In this document: piece by piece, positions 24,501-36,500 of the stretch | Numbering within the stretch: position 1 is the first letter of the stretch | How the letters are laid out: each line of letters begins with the position of its first letter | Assembly: GCA_946811185.2 (NCBI GenBank) | Contig: OX328106.1 | Span: forward strand, 28,704,426 to 28,768,425 | Source of the DNA: Hippopus hippopus | Taxonomy: Eukaryota > Mollusca > Bivalvia > Cardiida > Cardiidae | Direction of reading: 5' to 3' | DNA: 64,000 nucleotides | Program-made: the position numbers and the translations under genes | The notes under the pieces: generated by a model | The model's database searches: none | The model's input: the letters and a program-made list of their open reading frames with translations, nothing else | Told to the model about the DNA's origin: nothing

Positions 24501-27500
24501 ACAGTAGTTATGTATTTTTTCAGTTGCATGACTATCCATGAAAGGCCTTTGACTTTATAATTCATTTAAACAGAACAAATAACATGTATTTTATGCTAAT
24601 GTATCATGCTTTCTTTGTTTACTAGTTTTTGTAGAGTATATATCACCATATCATCATATATCATGTTTTTTCTGCCTGGGTCTGTCATCCAAAGAGACAT
24701 GAAATAGGTATTTTCTGCAAGAAAAAACCCAAAAATTGTTAGTGCAAGACCTTTGACCTGTATTTTACCATATAAAGTATTGGATTATGTAGTTCAAAGA
24801 TCAAACTACACAGACTGTGCAGTCTGACCTTGGTCTGTATTTACTGCAGATCAGCTGAAGTTTTTTTTTTATGCATTGAGGGCTATTAATCAATTTTTCT
24901 AGTCATTTACTTGTATTAGTGATTACTTCTTCATGTTGTTTTTGTAGGAATGTTGTAATTAATCCTTGTTTTCCTGTGCTGTAAATGTTACCATGATTTG
25001 AGAATTTGTGGCGACAAAAAGAGTCATTGTTTCTAGCAGAACAAGAGCAATTTATACCCAAGTCAGTAATAGAACTGATCTCGAGAGGCTGAATTAAAAT
25101 GAAACAAATAACAAACATGACACACAAAAAAAAAATGACTGAAAAATTACCATTATATCACTGTTTCAGACAAAATACAGTTACATGCCTACCACCCGCA
25201 GATGGCTGTTTTTGTCTTGCAACAGACTTTCTTAAACCTTTACCGCACAATGCAGACTTTTAAACCAAGGGAAAGAAACCTTTAGAAAACGTTGCGGGGG
25301 AAAAGGAGAAAATGCTGGTAACCAGCATTTTCTCCTTTTCCCACAATGTTTTCTACCTTGTCAAAGAAAAATTGCAACATTTGAGCCACATTGAAATTGT
25401 CGTCTGCAAAATAATGCTTTCAATTAAGACAAGGTTTGAACTTTGTCGTCTGGTAAAGGGTTAAAAATGCCTTTGATGTGGCAGTTGTTAAAATTGCTAA
25501 AATATTAATAAGTTTAACTCTTTACCATATGACAAAATTTTTGACTGGTCAAAATTGAAAGTAGTTCCAGACGACATATCAAAGGTGGCTCAAATGATAA
25601 AAATTTTCTTTGATAGGGTAGAAAACATTGTCAGAATAGGTTAAAATGCTGGTTACCAGCATTTTCTCATTTTCCAGCAATGTTTTCAAAAGCTCTCTTC
25701 TTCGAGGTTGTTAAAAGTCTGGATTATGTGATACATAAACACTTAATACCTGAGTTATGTTATTTGCTAATCCATGAGGAAGAAGGCTTTCAAAAACATT
25801 TTGGGAAAAGGAGAAAATGCTGGTTAACCAGCATTTTCTCTTTTTCCCTCCATGTTTTCTGTCCTCTCTAAAATGATTTTCATATTTTGAGTAACATTTA
25901 ATTTGTCGTCTGCAACAGCTTTCAATTTGGACAAGGCTAAAATTTTGTTGTCTGGTACAGAGTTAAAGCATCTGCTACATAATAGTACATCCTGCCCCCA
26001 AGAAAGCGGGGGGGGGGGGGGGGGGGCATGCCACTGGAATGGGGCATTCCACTGGAATGGGGTTGTGCATCTTTGTGCATCTGTCCTACCATAGAAGAAA
26101 GTTTATGTTTTTCTCTTCTCCTACAAAATTTTGTTCAACCTAGTTGGCTAATATTTTAATGAAAGCCTTCCCTCAATTAAGCCTATTGTACCTGCAGTTT
26201 TTATCATGATTGGTTGACAACAGAGGACTGGAGTTATGGCCATTTTTTTCTCCTGAACCACTGGTTGGGGGGGGGTATTCATGAGCTTGCAACAGTTCTA
26301 GTTATTTCAGGACCTTGTGTCAGTCATACATGTGTGCTTTACTTTATTTGGTAAAGGCTTTAACTCTTCTCCAGATGACTAAATTCTAAACTGGTCCAAA
26401 TTGAAAGCAATTGCAGATGACAAATTGATTACACCTCAAATGGCAGGATTTGTCCCTGATGACAGAGAAAACTTTGTGGGAAAAGGAGAAAATGCTGGTT
26501 ACCAGCATTTTCTTCTTTTCCCACAACATTTTCAAAACAAAAATCTGTTTTCCCTGGGTTGTTTAAAGGAGGGATTGTTTTGTAAAGGGTTAATATGTAC
26601 AACCACTGGGTACTTTTGAAAGAAAAAAATATGTTAAGGACAAATAAATGTAATTTTCAGTAGTATGCAAAATTATATGGGAAGAAAAGTTGCAATTGGT
26701 TTTACATGCAATAGCTGTTTTCCAGAATGTTTTCAAAAGATTTTGACTATTGCTAAAAGGTCAAATTTATATGGTGTAAGAATAGACTTTATACAATGTA
26801 TTTTGTGATTGAATATTTATTCTGGATTTACTGACACATTAACATTTATATCATTTCATCATCAAAGCCGCCAAAGAAGACCAGAGTAAGTTCATTAAAG
26901 CATGAATCATTTTGTGGAGTGTGATGTTACTGTAAAATGTTGTGTGATTAGAAACTCCATGGCCTTTCGTACGTATTTTTTCCTCTGGGTTTGACAATGG
27001 TTTCAAAAGTCTTTTTTTCATCAGTGTTTTTAAAACTCAGAATTGTGTGGTAAAGAGTTAATTTTTGCATGCTAGCTAGTTTTACTGTTTGCTTACCATA
27101 TTGTCCTACAGACAACTTTGTTCATCTTTCAGCCAGCAAATTTTGAAAACACTGTCACAAAAAAGGCGAAATTCAATTTTTTTGCATGTTAAAAGTCTCC
27201 TCTTTAACCCTTAGAGCAAAAAGTAAACCCTTAGCAGACATTTTAAATGTAGAAATAGGACCCAAATGAATGCAGGCTTTGAGTGTTTTCTTGTAACAAG
27301 GACTTTTCCTTTTCCCACAGTGTTTTCAAAGTTTGTCTTGGTATAATGATGGGTTGATTGACTTTGTGTTGTTTTAGAGTGCTTTCTGTGTTTCTGTGAG
27401 TGTTGTTGCTACAAGGTATTTGTGTTGATGGTGGTTCAAATTTTTCATGTTTTATGTTTCTCTAGCTCTAGTGGCTAAAGGCCAGAAGAACTTCAGTCAT

Positions 27501-30500
27501 AGTGAGGTTTCTGTCGTCAGTCTGTCTGCCTATCCTATTAGCTCACCTGAGCACAAAGTGCTCAAGGTCAGCTTTTTTGATCATACTACTGATATTTCTA
27601 GCTGCTGTAGCCAGACATCAACAATTACTTTGTGTGCACTGTAGAGGCCACATTTAGAATTTCAGAGTATTTGTCTTCATAATTTCTCTTAAGGAGTTCA
27701 AAATGGGTCTCCTGGGATCAAAAAGAAGGTTACCAGGTCAAATCTTAAAAAACCTTGTGTGCACTCTAGAGGCCACATTTTCAATCCATAAAAATTGGTC
27801 AAATTGTTTGTCTTGATAATATCTTTCTGTATTTGCCATATAGGCCCGGCCGGGTAGCTCAGTGGTTAGTGTTTCTGACTAGTGACCTGGAGGTTGCTGG
27901 TTTGATACTTTCTTTCTGGGGATTTTTCGCCTCTCACTTCTGATGCATGTGAGAAAAGTAGTTAGTGGCTTTGGAAAAAAAGTTGTGTCAGTAATGGTGT
28001 GAGAAAGCCAGGAAACACACGGTTGCATCACTGACGGCCATGATATGACAGAAGCTGTTAAAGTAGCATTAAACTCCAATACAAACCAAACCAGTTTGCC
28101 ATATAGTTTTTCGTAGCCATCTGTGAAAGCTGCATGCTAATGTCTAGGTGTAACTAACTGGAAGAGGACCTAGCACAGCTGTAGTTCCTTTTTTAAACGC
28201 TTTAGATTCAGATCAGAATGTATGAAACATTCAGTCTGATCATGGATCAATACAGTTCCCTATCTTGATATATTCTTGCAAAGTATCAAAATCAAAGATT
28301 GGGAATTCAAGTTTCTGTATTGTACATGTAGGCCTCTGGTCCAAAATACATGATAATACATTTCCATAGTATTTGACTGGGCTATGGTTTTCAAATAGAA
28401 TACGGAAATGTAAAAATATGAACATGTGTAAACAATATAATTTGCAACTATTTAAACACTTATCAAACATTCCTGTGTTATAACAATTCCACAAAGGAAG
28501 GTGTATGGAAAAAAAAAACAGGAGAAAATGTAATATGAATATCTCTAAAATATTGCAGAATTTGGTAATAATTTGCAGACTAAAAATGATTTGTCTAGAT
28601 GTCAATCCAAGGGTTAGAATATCAAATATTTTTCAAAAAAAACAATTTAGTATTGTGAACAAAGGCCAATTTATGCTTAAGATATAAATGAAGCTATTGT
28701 ATGACTTGTAATGGTCGATTAAGAAATGAAATTTATACCCAACCAACCTTTAACTGTAACTAATATGAATTTGTTAAAGTTTTGTTATTAAAGTGTATGT
28801 CCTCTGCTCCCTAAACCTTTTACCACACAATCCCGACTTTTAACAACCCTAAGAAAGAAGACTTTTGAAAACTTGGACAAGTGTAAATATTTGTTGTCTG
28901 GTGTTAATAAATATTTTTTGAATGGGTTGATTTTGAAAACTGAGTATTTGATGTAGAACTGCCTTTTATTTTGGCTGTCAATCACCTACAAAACAATAGT
29001 GTTTTCTCACAGGTTTTGACACATTTTGACACGCATGGCACACTAAAATCCTTTCAGTGCATTGTTTCTGACATTTTTCCAAGTATGTGATTGAAAAGTA
29101 TGGAGAAGAATCTGAGTGATGACTTTAACTGGTTCCCTTTTGTGATCTCAACCATGCTCCTACAGTGGGTACCAGTTTTGGTTTTAAACAGAATTGCTTT
29201 GAACAACAGATAAACTTGGAACCGATTTTGTCTGTTCAAGCGTCTCAACTCTCACTATAACTTACCATAAAATGTAGCCTACACCAACTAAAGCAGCGAC
29301 TTTTGATGTCATGTTTAGCATCAGAAAGCAAACAAGCTGATTTCAAAGGTAAATCTTACAAAAAATTTAAAAATTGCCAGTCCGATAGAGAGAAAGCTGC
29401 ATTTTAGCTCTCTTCTGAATATTTGGTTAGAAAATGAACAAGTCTTGTGGGACAGCACAATATCATTAGGACAGTGCCCAAAACATGGACAAAATATTTA
29501 CTGAATCATAACTAGAATAGCAAACGAGAATTTACTAATTAGACACTACGTCACAATGAACTGTGCCTCAGCAGTATAGATACATGTTGTTGCATTTGAC
29601 TGTATTTCTTATAGTTTGTTTACATTTGGTGCCGCTAGTCGCACTAAAAGTACCTTTAAGTGGAAATAAGAAGCACCTCAAGTGGAGATAAGAAGCACCT
29701 TAAAGTGGAAATAAGAAGTATCAAGGACAGTCCAACTTTAAGAATAACTGATGGTGCTTTGAAAGGGACTCGCTCTTATACAAAGCTTAGGTTTACATAT
29801 AGATGAAACAATCTTATGTTTTATAGAACACGGGAAAGAAGGCTTTTGAAAATGTTGAACATCTGCCTTCCCGAAATCAAATGCCTTTATTTGAGCTATC
29901 TTTAATTTGCCTTCTTCAAAATGCTTTCAATATGGACCTATATAAAATTTTGTTGTCGTGTAAGGAGTTAAAAATAGGTTTTAGATGAATTCACAATACT
30001 GTTGTAGAGTTACTTTCTTCATTTAATGAACTGGAGGTGCTTATCATGTTAAAGTTTTGATGTATAAAACCTACTATGAAGTCTGCAGTTAAGAAAGTGC
30101 TCCTTTCAGCTGTTATTCAAAGTGTTGGGCTCTGTAAGGTAAACATTGTTAACCCTTCACCAAATAATCCCAAGATTTAACGACCCTTAGAAAGAAGGCT
30201 TTGTATACATGATGGGAAAAGATGAAAATGCTGGTTATGCTATGTTTTCTATCCTTCCAACTACATATTTAAATTTTTGAGTCTCACTTATTTAGTTGTC
30301 TACAAAATTAATGCTTTCAAGTTAAATAATCGCAAATTTTGCTGTGTGGTAAGGAGTAGATAAAAATACACTCACCCTCATCAAACAGATTTCAGTTATA
30401 AAGCTGTAAATGGTTTTGAAAGTATTGGATAAAGTCATCTATTCAGACGTTAAATGGTGGGTGGAACAAAAGATCTGAGTTGGAAGTATAATATTGCACT

Positions 30501-33500
30501 TGACAATGTTGGCAAGTTTTTCACCTTGTTTAGTTAAACAAATGACAGTTAAAGATAAACCATGAATAACTGGGGTGAAAAACAACTAAAAGAAATTGAT
30601 TTAATATTCACTCATACTCTTTGCTTATTCAGTACCTGTTATGATTTTCCTTAAACTCTTTACCAAATGACAAAATTTTAGATGAATCCAAATTGAAAGC
30701 ACCTGCAGACAACAAAATTAGTGTATCTGAAAAATTGAAATTTGTTTTGGGAAGGCTCGAAAACATTTTGGGAAAAGGAGAAAATGCTGGTTACCAGCAT
30801 TTTCTCCTTTTCCCACAATGTTTTCAAAAGGCATCTATCCCATGGACGTTAAAAATCTGGGTTATGTGGTAAAGAGTTAAATGAATTTCTTGTATGCTTA
30901 ATACAGTGGAACCCTGTTATAACGCTGTCGGTGGGAGCCACGGTCGACAACAGCGTTATATCCGGGGTTAAGTATATAACGCTGACACACACATAGACAA
31001 GCCTTTTGTATCTCTTGAAAGAGCTTACGATCATGAAAACTCTATATTACTGTAAATCATAGGAAAGATGTTGACATCATGAAGTTATTTAGACATCATA
31101 AAAATTTGTCTGCTTTCAATGATGGCAATAGGGAAATGGCTGCTGAAGTTTTTCAGCTCTATTTTGAAAGTCATATTGCTACTAAGACACCTAGAAAATA
31201 AAAAGACAATAGATCCACCAAAATAACATAGAAGTTAATAAGAATTCTGTAAAAAGTTATGGTATAAAGGCTTGTTAGATGATCTTAGGAGGCCATATCT
31301 GTGAAAGACAAAGTTCATGAGACTTGATGTCATTATTGCTTAAAATTGATGTCACATTGAACATTATTATGATGTAAATCAAAAACAAAAATTACGGTAG
31401 ATACAGGTCATTACAAAAATGTGAGGGTCATGTTTTCACTATCAAACACAACTTGCAGGCCTCCAGAGTAACAGTATTGAGAGCAAGTACAATCATTTTA
31501 AAAGGCATTGATACTATCAACATTAACAGCCATGTCAGATATTATGAATCACCCTGTAGCATGTTGAATAGGGAATGGTTTTAGCCGACTATGATCTTTG
31601 TTCACTGGGAGCTTTAAGAGTGTTCCACAGGATCTAGATCAATACTTATACCTAGAGTATTTCCAATATACAATGAGTGGTCCCAGATAAAGTGTATGAC
31701 TGTTTGGATTTAACATGACTAGAAAATATGGAATTAGGCTTAAGGCAAATGAAAATTGTGAGTTAGTATGAGATTAAGTAACATTATTTGGCATTTTCAT
31801 GTGGTATGATTCATACACTATGACTTTTTATATTATGTAATTTTCAACTGATCTAAGGGAAAACTTTCTCAGCTCAAGTCTGCATATACATGTAATTCAA
31901 TCAGTATGAATACACTAGTATAATACATGAATTCGCAAACATGCAATTATTTCAAATATTGTTATATTTGCTTGAGTGGACATGCCTTCGAAAAAAAAAA
32001 AAGTGTAGCAGCAGTGCTTGATTGCCCATAATTAGAATTATTGCTGTGCATTATTTTTTCAAGGAAAGAGCTGGCTTTTCTATATGTATGAAACCTAGAG
32101 ACTGATGAATATGTGGATTTAACCCTGAAAGACATCAGCTGCAGATGACTTCAGTAATTGCTTGTTATGAAAGAGTAGTTGTTTCTTCGACAGTGCTTTC
32201 TAGACAAACTTCTTGGTTTTCTTTAGTCATTCCTGTCATCTTAAAGCCCCAATAGGGGCCAGAAGAAAACACTGTATGTGTTAATTGCATTTAGAATTAA
32301 ATATTACCATTTAATAGTATGGGAATTACTTTGAAGATGACAATCTGTTATGGTGCATTCAGTCCAAGTGTTAGTCACTGGCAGGAAAATGAATTTTAAA
32401 ACCTGGTAAAAAGTAAACATAAGATACAGTGACCTGGGAACTTTAGACCTACTTTTAAAGCTCATTTTTCTGCCAGCCACTAACACTTAAAATGACCTTA
32501 CAGTAACAGATTGTCATCTTCATAATAATTTCCATACTTATAAATGGTATAATTTAAATTCATCTCAACAGCCGCATTGTTTACTTTTGATTACCATTTG
32601 GGGCTTTAAGATTTCCTGTGCTTTAAACTTTTACCACACAATTCTGAGTTTAAACGACACTGAAGAGGACGGCTTTTGAAAATGCAGTGGGAAAAGGAGA
32701 AAATGTTGCGAAAAATGCTGGTAACCAGCATTTCTCCTGTTTCAACAATGTTTTTTTGACCCTGTCAAAGACCAATTCCATCATTTGTGCAACATTTTCT
32801 ATATCACCAGCAAATGCTTTCAAAATTGACTAGTTCAAAATTTGTTGTTTGGTGGAGAGTTTAACTCTTTACCACACAATCCCGATTTTTAATGACCCTG
32901 TGAAAAAAAGCTTTTGAAAACATTGTAGGAAAAGGAGAAAATGCTGGTAACCAGCATTTTCTCCTTTTCCCACAATGTTTTCTACCCTTCCCAAATCAAA
33001 CTTCAATTTTTGAGTCACATTTATTTTGTCGTCTGCAAATGTTTTCAATTTGGACTAGTCCAAAATTTTGTCGTTTGGTAGAGAGGATAAGATCAGCATT
33101 TCTTGTCATGTACACTTGCTTTCAATTAGCCTGTATTTAACCCTGTACCACATAATACCGAGTTTTAATGACCCTGAAGAATAAATCTTTTGAAAACATT
33201 GTAGGAAAAGGAGAAAATGCTGGTTACCGGCATTTTCTCCTCTCACAATGTTTTTACATCTTTCACAGGCAAATTCCGATACTTGAGCAATTTTTATTTT
33301 ACTTGTCTGCAAATATAGTTTCGACAATGGTTATGTGGGAAAGCAGCCAGTGGCTTGGAAAGAATATTGTGCGGGGTACTGGTAAAAAGAAACTCCAGGA
33401 AAGCATGGATAGGTGCACTGGCCGCCGCGATATAACTGAAATAATGTTGAAAACAGTGTTAAACACCATACAATCAATCAATCAATCAATGTCTGCAAAT

Positions 33501-36500
33501 ATTTCAACCAATTTAAAATTTGCTGTCTAGTAAAGGGTTAAAGTGTTAAGAGACCTTGGAGAAAAGGCTTTTGAAAACATTTTGGGAAAAGGAGAAAATA
33601 CTAGTAACCAACATTATTTTTCTCCTCTTCCTTATATTATGTTTTCTCTCTGCTGAAAGACGTGTCCATTTATTCAAGTCATGTTTTATTTGATTTCTGC
33701 AAATACTTTCAAAATGGATTATTTTGAACTTTTGACCCACCATAACGAGTCAGCTTTCCTTAGAAAGATTACTTTTTTACACCCTTCTAATGTTTCTTTT
33801 TCTGAAAACATGTTGCAGAAATGAGCAATCACTTCATTTGCTCCATTTCTCATCATGTTTTGCCAAATCAATAAAAAAGAGGATTTACATTTTCTTACTA
33901 CTGTAACAATTTTTGATACGCCTGAAAAAATGTTTGGTAAATAATGGGTTTAATTGTTTATCCCACAATCCTGTCTTTTAACAATCTTGGAAAAAAAGCA
34001 TTTTGGTAAAGAAGAAATGTTAAGTAGCATTTTCTTCTTTTCTAAAATGTTATATTCAGATTTAGTGACAGAAATCGTCTTTTGAGCTGCTCTGAAACTG
34101 TTGTCCTTCAATTTGGTTGAGTCTAAAATTTTGTCATTTGGTAAAAGAGTGAGGTAAGCAGGCCTCATGCAAGCAGTTACCAGTGTATAGATTTTGTATC
34201 AGTGAATATAGAATGTGATCAATGGAATAGACTTTACATTCATGAGAGAAATGTTGGTGTAGAAAGCAGTCAGTACTTGAATAAGAATAACAATACATTG
34301 TACTGCAAGTTAACTCTTTACCACATGACAAAATTTTAGTCTTGTACAAATTCAAAGTATTAATTTCACAGACAACAAAATAGATGTTGCTCAAAACAAG
34401 AAATTTGTCTCTCATAGGGAAGAAAACATTGTGGGAAAAGGAGATAGTGCTGGTTACCAGCATAAATTATACTACATGTATAATTTATGTAGGTTGTTGT
34501 CAAAATGTACTGTATAGTGCTCTTTTGATTCTTTACCAAACAACAAAATTTTGGACATACTCAAGTCTAAAGCATAATTATGCAGACAACAAATTAAATA
34601 TGGCTCAAAAATGGAATTTGTCTTTTTAAGGGTAGAAAACATAGTGAGAAAAGGAGAAAATGCTGATTACTAGCATTTTCTCCTTTTCCCACCATGTTTT
34701 CAAAGTCTTTGTTTGTCAAGGTCGGTAAAAGTTGTTATTACGTGAGAAAAGGTTATAAGCCTACATTAAATGGGGTAATTTGCCCTTGGGAAATATGAAA
34801 TCATGAATGCTGGTTTCCCTCAAACATTAGAAATGAGATAATTATCACAAGTACAATTGATAATTATGCCATTTGTACTGTTTCAGCACATTATATTAAC
34901 TTGTTAACCCTTCACCAAACAACAAAATCTTAGCCTTGTCCAAATTGAAAGCATTCACAGACGACAATTTCATTGTGGCTCAAATGGTGTAAATTTTCCT
35001 TGATCGGGTAGAAAACGTGGGAAAAAGAGAAAATGCTGGTTACCAGCATTTTTTCCTTTTCCCACAATGTTTTTAAAAGGCCTTTTTCGAAGGGTCGTTA
35101 AAAGTCTGCATTGTGTTGTAAATGGTTAACAAAAATCATAATTGTAGACTTGTCCAAAGTCAAAATTTGTAGACAAAAAATTCATGTAGTTGAAATGATT
35201 GGATGTGTCTTTGAAAGGAAAGAAAACATTACAAGAAAAGAAGAAAATACTGGTTACCAGCATTTTCTCCTTTTTCTCACAATGTTTTTCTGATACAAAT
35301 CCCATCATTTGAGTATCATTTTATTTGTCGTCTGCAAATGCTTTCAATTTAATGGAGTACTATTATTTGATGTTTGGTAAAGAGATAAACAGAGGTCAAA
35401 ATTGTAGACACACACAAATTGAAAGCATTTGCAGACAAAAAATTCAGTGTTGCTCATATGATTGAATTTATCTTTAAAAGGGTAGAAAACATTGCATAAA
35501 AAGAAGAAAATGCTGGTTACCAGCATTTTCCTCTTTTCCCATAATGTTTTCAAAAGTCTTTTCCTGTAGGTTTGTTAACACTTGGGGTTGTATGGTAAAG
35601 AGCTAACCCTTTACCACACAATCCCGACTTTAAACGAGCCTGAGAAAGAAGCCTTATGAAAACATTGTGGAAAAAGAAGAAATTGCAGGTAACCAGCATT
35701 TTCTCCTTATCCCACAATGTTTTCTACCCTTCCCCAAACAAATTTCAATTTTTGACTCGCATTTATTGTGCCATCTGCAAATGCTTTCAATATGGACCAG
35801 GCTAAAATTTTGTCATTTGGTAAAGAGTTAAAGTACATTGAAATAAAATCAAGTTGAAGTCGATTTAAAAAAAAAAGGTGTTTGTAGTTTAGATAATTTA
35901 TGGTTAAATTTTGTGATTGAGAATATACTGTTTACTCAAATGATAAACTTCTTTGGTTGCCGTGCTATATAGGTGGACAGAGGCCAATCATCTCATATTA
36001 TCCGTTAACCCTTTACCAAACAACCCTGAGAGAGAAGACCTTTGAAAATATAATGGGAAAGGGTTACCGGTATTTTCTTCTTTGCCCACAATGTTTTCAA
36101 AAGCCTTCTTGCTCAGGTTTGTTGAAAATCTGGATAGTGTTGTAACTAGTAAAGGATTAAATTTGAAATCACTTGAGTCTGTCAGTGCACTGACTGTCCA
36201 TTTCAATATTGCCAAGCCAAATAGCTTAGTAATGTACAGGAGTTAGAAACTAGGGGGTTGTTGGTTTGGATTCCAAGCTCGGCCAGTTTCTTTTCTAAAG
36301 ATTGAAAATAGTTCTTGCAACAGAACTCATTCCTCCCTGAGCGCTGATTATTGTTTTGACATTGGTTATGTGGGAAAACAGCCAGTGTCTTTAAAAGGTT
36401 ATTGTGCGAAGTGCTGGTGAAAAATTCTAGGAAAGCATGGATAGGTGATCTGGTCTTGGCAATATAACTAAATGATGATATAAATGATGTTAAACACCAT

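Noticed and set aside
27846..27915. tRNA-like sequence with A and B boxes
   Set aside because: It lacks a consistent acceptor and anticodon stem and continues into a SINE body.
28240..28605. 121-codon open frame on the minus strand
   Set aside because: Composition follows AT-rich DNA (phenylalanine, isoleucine, leucine runs), with no motif, homologue-like segment or splice support.
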